Origin: a virus
Direction: 5' to 3' (one strand)
IMG/VR virus record: IMGVR_UViG_3300020051_002041
Span: 1 to 36,010 of that record
Length of the DNA: 36,010 bases
Under the pieces are notes generated by a model, which saw only the letters and a list, made by a program, of their open reading frames with translations, was not told the origin of the DNA and made no database searches. Numbering within the stretch: the stretch's first letter is position 1; every line of letters begins with the position of its first letter. Shown piece after piece: positions 16,567 through 24,524 of the stretch. Position numbers and translations under genes: made by a program.

Positions 16567-17777
16567 TATGCTACCTCTTGTATTTTATTTTGCAAGTGCG
16601 GAAATGTATCTAGTATATTAATACCGTTTCGTGCAGCAGCTCGTTGACTAGAAAACCCACGTAAAATTTTCCACCATTTATTTTCGTTATATAATCCTAA
16701 ATTATTTTTAATATTTTCTAAATGTGATATCCATTGTATGTGAACACTATTTGATATATTAGGTAATTTATTAGATTCTTCAATTGCGCTATCTATAAAT
16801 GATTCGTAAGACTTATCTAACATATAAGGACTGAGATATTCAGGGCCCGTAATTGTATTTTGTCCAAAGTGCCATTTACTAATATAGTTTTCTTTTCCGA
16901 GCAACTTTGTAAAATAATTAACAAACTCTTTAAGATAAGGTAAACAGAATACATTAATACTAGGTAATATGCAAAGCATAACATTATCAAGATTGTATAG
17001 CTTTTTGATGTTTTCTTCTATGATTGAAAAGTTACTATGAAATCTTATAGCATCGTTTCTTTCGTAAATATCATCAATACTTGCAACCCATGTCCATTTA
17101 ATGTCAGCACTCTCAGATATTAATTTTATAAACTTGTCTAACTGTTTAGGTTTAGTATTAAAATTACTAGTTATATCAATCCGTATTTTTGTTTTGTTTT
17201 TACAAATTTGAACAATCTTTTCAATAAGATCAAATGTTTCATTGTCGTATGTAGGCTCTCCGCCTGAAAAAGCAAATGTCATTTCTGGAATTTTAGAATA
17301 ATCTTTTTGTTCTAAATACAAATAAAAATTTTCTAAAAGTTTATTTTTCCAATGCAAGTCTGCTTTGTAAATAGGAACGCCCATTTCTTTAGCCCATGTG
17401 CTACTGTTTTCAGCATTGCAATATATACAAGCTAAATCACATGCTGTACTATTAACTATTTCGATATAATTAATCCAATCAGTCTCACTGATAACTTCTT
17501 TTTCAGTGTCTGTCTTAGGTTCATCCCATCGATTCCAAAGTTTACGCATACTGTTAGGTTCTGCTTCTATACAATATTTACAAGCTGCTGGCAATTGATC
17601 ATCGTATACTAATGCACGCCTGCGCTCGGCTATATCAGCTTGCATAGAAAATACATTAGGTCCATATTTTTCAATGTCTTCTAATGTAAAATTTGTTTCG
17701 AGTGTTTTGCAACAATTTTTTACACTGTGTGCAAACAGTCTTAAATTGAGGTCTGTAAATTGTTTACTACATATCAT
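16566..17777 (-). CDS. Twitch domain-type radical SAM enzyme
   Basis: This protein has 403 residues from the ATG at 17777. The frame extends to 17858, but a GATAAATA box stands 5 nt before 17777 and the extra residues look non-coding, so 17777 is chosen. The N-terminal cysteines C3, C22, C23, C66, C69 form the twitch-type module, and C113, C117, C120 (CDLACIYC) bind the SAM cluster. FSGGEPTYD near residue 170 is the SAM-binding GGE. It heads the long minus-strand operon that runs to 8336. It is related in layout to 13754 and 21446. Confidence 0.84.
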   Translation of the reverse strand: MICSKQFTDLNLRLFAHSVKNCCKTLETNFTLEDIEKYGPNVFSMQADIAERRRALVYDDQLPAACKYCIEAEPNSMRKLWNRWDEPKTDTEKEVISETDWINYIEIVNSTACDLACIYCNAENSSTWAKEMGVPIYKADLHWKNKLLENFYLYLEQKDYSKIPEMTFAFSGGEPTYDNETFDLIEKIVQICKNKTKIRIDITSNFNTKPKQLDKFIKLISESADIKWTWVASIDDIYERNDAIRFHSNFSIIEENIKKLYNLDNVMLCILPSINVFCLPYLKEFVNYFTKLLGKENYISKWHFGQNTITGPEYLSPYMLDKSYESFIDSAIEESNKLPNISNSVHIQWISHLENIKNNLGLYNENKWWKILRGFSSQRAAARNGINILDTFPHLQNKIQEVA

Positions 17778-17782
17778 GAAAA

Positions 17783-17790
17783 TATTTATC
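17783..17790 (-). promoter_or_regulatory. Late-type promoter GATAAATA, 5 nt before ATG 17777
   Basis: GATAAATA is followed by exactly 5 nt and the ATG of the first gene of the longest minus-strand operon. It shares its spacing with the boxes at 5658 and 7097. No ribosome-binding site fits between box and ATG. Confidence 0.62.
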
Positions 17791-17805
17791 ATTATATGCT
17801 TAGTT

Positions 17806-17813
17806 AATAAATA
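17806..17813 (+). promoter_or_regulatory. Late-type promoter AATAAATA for the 17832-20573 operon
   Basis: AATAAATA lies 18 nt before the ATG at 17832, with a GGAGAG ribosome-binding site in between. Together with the GATAAATA on the other strand it forms a back-to-back promoter pair within a 54-bp gap. Confidence 0.5.
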
Positions 17814-17831
17814 ACATTGGACGGAGAGAAA

Positions 17832-19211
17832 ATGAGAAGAAAACCTATCAGAAATCAATTTACAATATACATTGTAGATGATAAAAATGTTAAAGATCCA
17901 CTATGTCGCGAAGTAAATTATAATTTACTCGAAGGATCAGTAAGGCACGACATCGAATACAAGTATTTTACAGATTATAACTCAGCGTTTGAGTGTTTAA
18001 AAACAGAATCAGTCGAGTATGCATTGTTTACTAAGCCAAGCGGAACATTTGATCCGTACTATTTAAGAGAATTAACCGGAAAAAATTTAAAAGGTTATTC
18101 ACTAATAGGACATTTATTAGATAAGAATGAAGAGTATTACGAGTTGCATGAACAATGTTTTATAATACATACTGAATCTTATAGATCTATAGGATGCCCT
18201 ACTTACAGCGGAGGAATGACTGCCGACTTGCAAAATATTGCTCGGAGTGTTGAGACATTTCATGACGGATATACTCCAATTTCTGTTACTAAAGGAAATG
18301 GTAAAACGGAATTTAAAAATGTTAAACCGGGTGCATTAATTATTTCTAAATTACTTGAAAATAATTTTCAAATTAGACCATGGTCTGAAGAAGAACGCAA
18401 ACATAAATTTTATTTGTATAATGATCTTGCTCTTAAATACGGAAGCTATCTTCGAATAGAAACTAACATGACCGACACTGTATTTAATTGTGCAACTGAG
18501 CCATTAATTTCTGAAGAAATGCCCACCGTTCAGAAACTCGTAACACCAGCAAACGGACTACAAGCACTTGCAATTGTAGATCGCTGTCCTAATTTACATA
18601 CAGTTGATTTTAAAGATATTAATTCGAAACAGTTAGAATTTACAAAAAAATTAATAAAAGAGTATGACGGAACTAACTTTGCAGAATTTTGTTACAATAC
18701 TGGGTTAGCATTACACGATTCTAATAAAGATAAAATAGACAATTACGAAAAAGAGTTTTTAGAAAATTTAACCACTGATTGGAATAGTTTAAAATTAAGA
18801 TTGCAAAAATTGAATATATTTTATAATAGAGAGAGCTTTTTTGAAATAGAACAATTAAGCAATCAAATACAAGAGTACTGTGTAACATTATACAACTTTA
18901 GCAATATACTTTCTTATAGAAAAACATACTATTTGTTTAGTCAAATACATTTTAATCTAATGATCAAGATTCTTGCACATAATGAGAGATTAAAAAATAA
19001 CAATAGCTTTATTCGGGGTATTTTGCCTAGTAGTGAAGCAAAGACAGGCTTTGGTACTGAGAGCGTAAATACGTTTACATTAGATCCTGATGAAATCGTA
19101 AATTACGAATGGAGGAAAGATTTATATGAGTACTATACAGACTATCTCAAAGTTCTTCGAAAAGAGGAAATTAGAAAATCATTATTTAAATCTACCAAAA
19201 ATTCCGAGTGA
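17832..19211 (+). CDS. Two-part protein with C-terminal SAM-binding Rossmann-like domain
   Basis: The protein has 459 residues from the ATG at 17832, chosen for its GGAGAG site 6-11 nt upstream; the frame extends to 17817. The N-terminal third (TIYIVDD, YALFTKPSGTF, GYSLIGHLLDK, YYELHEQCFI) looks like a glycosyltransferase-like nucleotide-binding fold without a clear DXD. Residues about 236-275 (LVTPANGLQALAIV, HTVDFKDINSKQL) resemble motif I and the acidic motif II loop of SAM-dependent transferases, including the DUF3419/BtaA type with its D-x-N-x-x-QL. I am not sure of either assignment. It overlaps the next gene by 86 nt. Confidence 0.5.
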   Translation: MRRKPIRNQFTIYIVDDKNVKDPLCREVNYNLLEGSVRHDIEYKYFTDYNSAFECLKTESVEYALFTKPSGTFDPYYLRELTGKNLKGYSLIGHLLDKNEEYYELHEQCFIIHTESYRSIGCPTYSGGMTADLQNIARSVETFHDGYTPISVTKGNGKTEFKNVKPGALIISKLLENNFQIRPWSEEERKHKFYLYNDLALKYGSYLRIETNMTDTVFNCATEPLISEEMPTVQKLVTPANGLQALAIVDRCPNLHTVDFKDINSKQLEFTKKLIKEYDGTNFAEFCYNTGLALHDSNKDKIDNYEKEFLENLTTDWNSLKLRLQKLNIFYNRESFFEIEQLSNQIQEYCVTLYNFSNILSYRKTYYLFSQIHFNLMIKILAHNERLKNNNSFIRGILPSSEAKTGFGTESVNTFTLDPDEIVNYEWRKDLYEYYTDYLKVLRKEEIRKSLFKSTKNSE

Positions 19212-19836
19212 TTTAAACAAAGACGAAGCACTTAAATGGATTATCGAAGAAAGTCCTATTAAATCGTTGCGGCTTGATTTAAGTATGCCGTATGAAGAAA
19301 TGTATAACGAGGCATACAATCTTATAGACGATTTCTATGAACATAGATCCGACGGCGAAAGTCATTGGGGATGGAAAAGTTTAGTATTGCACGGACGTGG
19401 TAAACATATTACTCAAGGCGATGACCAATACGATATTTCGTCTATGCCGGAAATGCACTGGACTGAAATTGCAGATGCGTGTCCAAAAACAATATATTTT
19501 TTAAAAAATATAATGCCGTTAGATCAATTTTTAAGAGTCCGATTTATGCTATTAGAACCAGGCGGATATATAATGCCTCACAGAGATAATGACAAAAATA
19601 AATTACAGGCATTTAATTTGGCATTGAATAATCCACATGACTGTATGTTCGGCATGGAAAATTACGGAATCATACCATGGAAGTCAGGAGACATAAGAAT
19701 GTTAAATATTAGTACAAATCATGCTGTGTGGAATAACAGTGATGAACCTCGAATACACATAATTGTACACGGCTGGGCTAGTAAAAAATATCAGCAATTT
19801 AGATCTTGTATGATAAACGGATACAACAAAATATGA
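19126..19836 (+). CDS. Aspartyl/asparaginyl beta-hydroxylase-like 2OG oxygenase
   Basis: This 236-residue protein has PGGYIMPHRD (H152, D154), then NHAVWNNSDEPRIHIIVHG with distal H199 and R209, the signature of the aspartyl/asparaginyl hydroxylase family. The ATG at 19126 has a perfect GGAGG at 19111-19115. No later Met occurs before residue 54, so the 86-nt overlap with the upstream gene is probably real. ATGA joins it to the SGNH gene downstream. The target may be a protein side chain or a proline-like free amino acid. Confidence 0.8.
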   Translation: MSTIQTISKFFEKRKLENHYLNLPKIPSDLNKDEALKWIIEESPIKSLRLDLSMPYEEMYNEAYNLIDDFYEHRSDGESHWGWKSLVLHGRGKHITQGDDQYDISSMPEMHWTEIADACPKTIYFLKNIMPLDQFLRVRFMLLEPGGYIMPHRDNDKNKLQAFNLALNNPHDCMFGMENYGIIPWKSGDIRMLNISTNHAVWNNSDEPRIHIIVHGWASKKYQQFRSCMINGYNKI

Positions 19837-20573
19837 AAAAAATATTACACTTAGGTTGCAGTTGGAGTGAAATAAGTCCATTTAGAGATAACCAAAGTTC
19901 TCCTATTACATTATTAAACTCGTTATTAAAAGAAAAAGATAAAGATTTCAAAATATACAGTACTGCTAGCGGCGGTAGTAGTATAGGTATGCAGATAGAT
20001 TTATTATTACAAATATTAGATACTGATTTAAAGTTTGATGCAATAATTTTTCAATCTACTACGTTAGGCAGAGGATACAGTAGGAATTTATTAGATTTTA
20101 CTCCAGTAAGTGAAAAAGACTTTATTGAGTTTACACCTAAATACCCTTCTTCAACTGTTTATACTCTACGCGATTATGAATATAAAAACTATCACTGGTA
20201 TAGTACTCAGAGTATAGTACCAAAAAGGCATTCAATTACTGGTAAAAATTTAAATACTTTTTTTGTCTTTAAGAACCGTATACAGTATGACGAGAATTCA
20301 GAGTTTTTTGGGCAAGTATTGCTAGCAAAAAAGATATTAGAAAACTCAAAGATTCCGTTTATAATGTATGGTCATCAGATTATAGACGCTCAACGGTCGG
20401 GATTTCCCTTACGGTGTTATGATGATATTAGAAAAGAATTTGATTTTGTTTCTGCTGAAGAATTTGATATAAATCCGTATTGCATAGATGACGGACATCA
20501 TTTAAGTTTACAAGGTAATCTAAAGGTAGCAGAAATATTACTACCTTTAGCGTTAGATCGATTTACATCTTAG
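19833..20573 (+). CDS. SGNH/GDSL-like hydrolase
   Basis: This protein has 246 residues from the ATG at 19833, which forms an ATGA overlap; the frame runs back to 19806. HLGCSWSE (residues 6-13) provides the nucleophile Ser block, ASGGSS near 44 the block II Gly, and DDGHHLSLQGN near the C-terminus the Asp/His block. SGNH enzymes remove acyl groups from lipids or glycans. It is the last gene of its operon and overlaps the convergent oxygenase by 11 nt. Unlike the 10146 gene it keeps the catalytic His. Confidence 0.68.
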   Translation: MKKILHLGCSWSEISPFRDNQSSPITLLNSLLKEKDKDFKIYSTASGGSSIGMQIDLLLQILDTDLKFDAIIFQSTTLGRGYSRNLLDFTPVSEKDFIEFTPKYPSSTVYTLRDYEYKNYHWYSTQSIVPKRHSITGKNLNTFFVFKNRIQYDENSEFFGQVLLAKKILENSKIPFIMYGHQIIDAQRSGFPLRCYDDIRKEFDFVSAEEFDINPYCIDDGHHLSLQGNLKVAEILLPLALDRFTS

Positions 20574-21459
20574 CTTGTTCAGCTCTCCAATCGAGCAATA
20601 AGTCGTCATCTAGTTCAATTAGATATGTAAGAAGTAATCCCATTTTGCTATTCCACATCTTTTTGCCAGCTGCTTTTGTGCCTTCATTACTTGCATGTAA
20701 CTGAGTTGCATCAAAACTCATCCCAATAGTAGGTTCCCATGGAATAATCTTCTCAAGACTTAAACCTTGTAGACGCTCGTATGGAGTATTCATCCATAGT
20801 TTATGCATAGTTTTGTCAAATGGTGTTGCATTATTTTCTTTAGGTATTGCATTTCCGTCACCATCATGAAATTGAATTTCAGTATAATCTGTTGTAATTT
20901 TGTAAACACTAGCAATGTTTGGTGTTTTGTTTCCGCCATTATATACATGTGCCCAATCAATATGACGTTGATTAAAAAATACAATTTGGCCGCCATCTAC
21001 TTCGTCGTGATGTGTTCCTATCCATAATGGAATTAAAAAGTTTTTCCAACATGTATATTTTCTACGTTCGTGATTTAGCGGCGTATGCTTATAAGTGTTT
21101 TCAAAGTCTTCTGGCCTGATACTGTCATTGTGCAATCCATATTGTTGAGGCGTAATAAAGTAGTTGCCTCCAATGCTAGGCGATAATGCAGCAGCAGGTC
21201 CCATAAAGTTATCAATACGTTCTTTAAACTCTAAGTAAATTTCTTCTAACCCGCCTGCAATAAGAACAGTACCGTTTCGATTGAGTCTAGGTTGACGATC
21301 ATTTTTAAATGCTTGTTTCCATATGTTGTCTAACTCAGCTGCACTAAACATGTTTTCTAACACTTCAGCTTTAGAACTATGTCTGCGCATGTTTTCTATT
21401 GCTATTGGATGATCCATAGGCAACATATAGTGCTCTCTTAGGTAATCATTTACTGCCAT
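20563..21459 (-). CDS. 2OG-Fe(II) oxygenase-like, same subfamily as 11941-12633
   Basis: This 298-residue protein has HND (H110, D112) in YGLHNDSIRP, an IPLW segment, VDGGQIVFF, and distal H255 in TQLHASNEG; the 2OG-binding basic residue may be K272 (MWNSKMGLLL). The whole plan follows the oxygenase at 11941, with about 65 more residues. AAAGGATT precedes the ATG at 21459, which overlaps the upstream radical SAM stop by 14 nt. It is the last gene of the operon that starts at 29661. Confidence 0.7.
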   Translation of the reverse strand: MAVNDYLREHYMLPMDHPIAIENMRRHSSKAEVLENMFSAAELDNIWKQAFKNDRQPRLNRNGTVLIAGGLEEIYLEFKERIDNFMGPAAALSPSIGGNYFITPQQYGLHNDSIRPEDFENTYKHTPLNHERRKYTCWKNFLIPLWIGTHHDEVDGGQIVFFNQRHIDWAHVYNGGNKTPNIASVYKITTDYTEIQFHDGDGNAIPKENNATPFDKTMHKLWMNTPYERLQGLSLEKIIPWEPTIGMSFDATQLHASNEGTKAAGKKMWNSKMGLLLTYLIELDDDLLLDWRAEQAKM

Positions 21460-22870
21460 TTTCTAATCCTTTAAATATATCTTTCATTTCTGGAAATGTT
21501 TCTTCAAACTTAACACCACGTTGTTTATCGCATAAATCTAAAAATTCTTTTGTTTCAGGCAATCGCACAGTCCAGTCTTCGCTTTCCATAAATTTTAGCA
21601 TGCCTTCAAGACGTTTAATACCATAACTTGCATTGCGCCAAGTATCGTAGTCTACTTTGCCTTTATGCCAGCTTGGTATACTTTTCTCCCAATTAGCTTC
21701 CCACCATGGATAAAATTCTTCATACTTTTTGCGACACGCTGCTTTGAATTCATTAGGCAGGACCTTAACATTAAGATGCGGCGGATGATAAACAAAGTGA
21801 TAATTTACCCCGCCGGCGCCAAATGGCCACATGTTAATCTTTTTAAACCCTTGTTCAAGTTTCCATTTAATAAGATCAGGGATATAATATATATTCAGTG
21901 CTTGAACTGCACATGCTACAGTAACTTCTACGTTATTGCTTGTTTTTTTGTCTAATATATGAAATACTTCTGCTTGGCGTGTCCACTTACTAGGATAACG
22001 AATATAATCATTCATTTGTTCAATGCTGTCTATACTGTAATGGAAGCGTACTAGCTTAAACTCTTTCCATAACTCAAACAAATCTTCGCGCCATTCTACA
22101 CCATTTGAGTTGTATCGCAATTCAAGGTTTTTAGCATAGCCCATTTTAATAGCATGTTCAAGAATCTCATAGTGTTCTTCAATAATAAGACTTTCGCCGC
22201 CAGCAAAATAAATTTGTTGCATACTTGGCATTTGCTCATAGAACTGTTTCCAGAATGTAGGATTCTGTTTGTGCCAATTGTAGCTACTGCCGTTATAGCT
22301 GCCTTTATCCTGCCATTGCATAGTTTCTTTTAGGCTTGCATTTTCTACAGCAGGAAAGATTGCTTTATAATCTTTGATCCAACCGCTACTATCGTGTGGA
22401 CTGCACATCACACATGCAAGCTGGCACTTAGTACCAAATCTTAAGTCTATATATGCAAGCTGTGGAGGAACACTTCCGTCTTCTTTAGTATCAGCAATTA
22501 ATTTGTCAACATCGACACGCTGACTCCAATACGCAGTTTCCCACATACGCTTACTATTATGGCCGGCTGCTTCTTCTTTGTAACATTTTAAACAACTAGC
22601 TGGCTTTTCTCCTGCAAGCATTTGTTTACGCACATTTTTCATATATGTGCTGTTCCAGGCAGTTTCAAAATCACTTACATTCAAGTTGTTAGGCTTGCCG
22701 TCTTCTGTTTTAAGAACACCAACTTGGCCATAATGGGTGTGATCATTCGTAGGACCTACGCTACTTGCGTTTGCGGTACAACATACTCGCATGCTACCGT
22801 CCGGTCTTGTGCTTAAATGCACCCAAGGTAGCAAACAAAATGTTTCTGAAGGGGGGTTATTGTCTGTCAT
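21446..22870 (-). CDS. Twitch domain-type radical SAM enzyme
   Basis: This 474-residue protein begins FCLLPWVHLSTRPDG followed by VCC, the hallmark N-terminal module of twitch domain-containing radical SAM proteins (C12, C30, C31, C93, C96). The SAM cluster motif is C149, C153, C156 (CQLACVMC), and AGGESLI near residue 218 is the SAM-binding GGE. The 5' part is GC-richer than most neighbours (about half GC over 22741-22860). No clear ribosome-binding site precedes the ATG at 22870. It sits between the SPASM radical SAM gene and the oxygenase. Confidence 0.86.
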   Translation of the reverse strand: MTDNNPPSETFCLLPWVHLSTRPDGSMRVCCTANASSVGPTNDHTHYGQVGVLKTEDGKPNNLNVSDFETAWNSTYMKNVRKQMLAGEKPASCLKCYKEEAAGHNSKRMWETAYWSQRVDVDKLIADTKEDGSVPPQLAYIDLRFGTKCQLACVMCSPHDSSGWIKDYKAIFPAVENASLKETMQWQDKGSYNGSSYNWHKQNPTFWKQFYEQMPSMQQIYFAGGESLIIEEHYEILEHAIKMGYAKNLELRYNSNGVEWREDLFELWKEFKLVRFHYSIDSIEQMNDYIRYPSKWTRQAEVFHILDKKTSNNVEVTVACAVQALNIYYIPDLIKWKLEQGFKKINMWPFGAGGVNYHFVYHPPHLNVKVLPNEFKAACRKKYEEFYPWWEANWEKSIPSWHKGKVDYDTWRNASYGIKRLEGMLKFMESEDWTVRLPETKEFLDLCDKQRGVKFEETFPEMKDIFKGLENGSK

Positions 22871-22878
22871 ACTACTAC

Positions 22879-23961
22879 TTATTTAAATTGTTCAGCATAA
22901 GGATCAAACTCGGTTCCACATTTTTGCGCACATACTCCTAATTTTCCCTCTTTAACACTATCAAGTTTCCAACTATTAGTAATACTAGATATTAATTTGC
23001 CATCGACAACATCTTTAATGTCGTTGTTTATTACACTAATTCCTTCTTTGCCGCCAGCGACATCTATATGATCCCATATTTGTTCTATTTTAGGATCAGC
23101 GTGCCACCATTTATACATGCGGCCAGCAGTCCAACAACACGGCATTAACAATCCTTCAGCTGTAATAAAAATACTTCCTTGTTTAGCTACTTTGCACGAA
23201 ACGTTACATTTATCAAGATAGTTCTTCATACCGCCATAAGATTTCTCAATTTCAGCTTGTTTTTGTAATGCCAAATTTATATTTTCTTTTTTCTTAGGTT
23301 TTGATAATACAGCAGTTTGTTCACCTTTTCTATTTACCGATTGGTGTGTTTCTTTAGCTTTAACTTTCGATGTTACAAATCGGCCAGTTTTCTTCTTGAT
23401 AAATTTTTCAAAACCCCATTTAATTGAAAGAGCTTCTGCTTCTTCTACTTGATGCTCATTATGTTCAAATATTAAAAAATCCCAACGTGCTCTGCCGCCA
23501 GCGCTAGCAAACGCTTTCATGCTACGTTCTACATTGTTCCAATTTACACCTTGTCTGTAAATATGATTCGTATCGCGAAGACCGTCGACACTAAAAATAA
23601 CAGCCCCCATTCTTCCAAAGACATGGGCCAGTTCAGTCCACCATTCAACATTTTTTGCTCCTGCGTTTGTATTCATACTTAGCCACATATTAGGATTATG
23701 TTCGCGGAAGTATTTGAATATTTCTAATGTATCTTTAGCAACAATCGGATCACCTAAATTTCCACACATATACATAGTTTTTAATTGTGCAATAAACTCT
23801 GGCTTAAAGATGCGCTTGCAGTCTTCTAATGAAAGTTCTGCATTCGTAATATGAGGATTATCTTCACCACCATTTATATTACGATCACACATAGAACATG
23901 CAGCTTGACATCGTTGTGTTACTTCCAAGTGTACTTCTTTAATATCTGTGTAATTGTACAT
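22879..23961 (-). CDS. Radical SAM/SPASM enzyme (paralogue of 15508-16566)
   Basis: This 360-residue protein has the cluster motif at C18, C22, C25 (CQAACSMC), MCGNLGDP in the GGE position, DGLRDTNHIYRQGVNWN near residue 128, and C-terminal SPASM cysteines (CNVSC, MPCCWTAG, CAQKCG). A Lys-rich insert near 190-235 is absent in the paralogue. AAGGAAAT precedes the ATG. It starts the second radical SAM module, ahead of the twitch enzyme at 21446. Confidence 0.87.
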   Translation of the reverse strand: MYNYTDIKEVHLEVTQRCQAACSMCDRNINGGEDNPHITNAELSLEDCKRIFKPEFIAQLKTMYMCGNLGDPIVAKDTLEIFKYFREHNPNMWLSMNTNAGAKNVEWWTELAHVFGRMGAVIFSVDGLRDTNHIYRQGVNWNNVERSMKAFASAGGRARWDFLIFEHNEHQVEEAEALSIKWGFEKFIKKKTGRFVTSKVKAKETHQSVNRKGEQTAVLSKPKKKENINLALQKQAEIEKSYGGMKNYLDKCNVSCKVAKQGSIFITAEGLLMPCCWTAGRMYKWWHADPKIEQIWDHIDVAGGKEGISVINNDIKDVVDGKLISSITNSWKLDSVKEGKLGVCAQKCGTEFDPYAEQFK

Positions 23962-24306
23962 TTACTTGATTTCCTTTTGATAAAAATAATCTTTTACAAT
24001 ACTAATCATATCATCATAATTTAATCTGTAATGAAAACTTTGTTCGTCGCGCCAGTAATCAATTCTAACATAATTTGCAGGCTCACAAACTGGTCTAGGT
24101 CCTCTTTTTTTATGTTGGAACATCCAACTACCGTTATTTGTTCTAAATTCAATTCCGCCAGGTTTATCCCAATTTTCTATTATTTTATCAAATTGCGATT
24201 CCGTAAATCTATATGAATTAACAAAATTATCAGCTACTTTGATACTAAGAGTAATTTCTTGCGTGTCTTTAAAGTAGTAAAGTTTAATATTATTTTTAAA
24301 AATCAT
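23962..24306 (-). CDS. Small protein of unknown function
   Basis: I do not recognise this 114-residue protein. It is mostly predicted beta strands with aromatic residues (IKLYYFKD, YRFTESQFD, NYVRIDYWRDEQSFHYRL) and no signal peptide, membrane segment or cysteine motif beyond a single Cys. ATGA coupling ties it to the 73-residue gene upstream, and it touches the SPASM radical SAM gene downstream. It could be a substrate carrier, a recognition partner for the radical SAM enzymes, or unrelated. Confidence 0.6.
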   Translation of the reverse strand: MIFKNNIKLYYFKDTQEITLSIKVADNFVNSYRFTESQFDKIIENWDKPGGIEFRTNNGSWMFQHKKRGPRPVCEPANYVRIDYWRDEQSFHYRLNYDDMISIVKDYFYQKEIK

Positions 24307-24524
24307 TCTAATACCAATTTTATATCTTTGCCAGGACCTACTCGACTAGGCAAGTCTCCGTACTGTTCTACATACCATTCAATAACTGCCTTATACCAAT
24401 TTTGACTATTGTGATGTGCTTGTTTGTTAAATTGCCAAATATTGTTATTAGTAGCTTCTATTGTGCTTAATGCCTTAGCACTTTCTTTTTGAAGATCTCT
24501 TAAACTTAAATTATCTAAATTCAT
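24303..24524 (-). CDS. Small protein of unknown function (73 residues)
   Basis: This is a largely helical, polar protein with ATGA overlaps to genes on both sides, which supports real translation. It is rich in Asn, Gln, Trp and Tyr in the middle (NNNIWQFNKQAHHNSQNWYK) and ends in GPGKDIKLVLE. It has no cysteines. It lies on the same transcript as two radical SAM enzymes and an oxygenase, so a role as a peptide substrate or adaptor can be considered, but nothing in the sequence proves this. Confidence 0.55.
   Translation of the reverse strand: MNLDNLSLRDLQKESAKALSTIEATNNNIWQFNKQAHHNSQNWYKAVIEWYVEQYGDLPSRVGPGKDIKLVLE

Noticed and set aside
17778-17858. Longer start for the 16566 radical SAM gene at 17858
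   Set aside because: The extension crosses both late promoters and the opposite gene's start; the ATG at 17777 matches the promoter spacing and the twitch-domain N-terminus.
20563-24524. A classical RiPP cluster
   Set aside because: No Cys/Ser-rich precursor with a leader, no RRE-type partner, no peptidase or exporter were recognised; kept only as a weak idea for the 73-residue gene.
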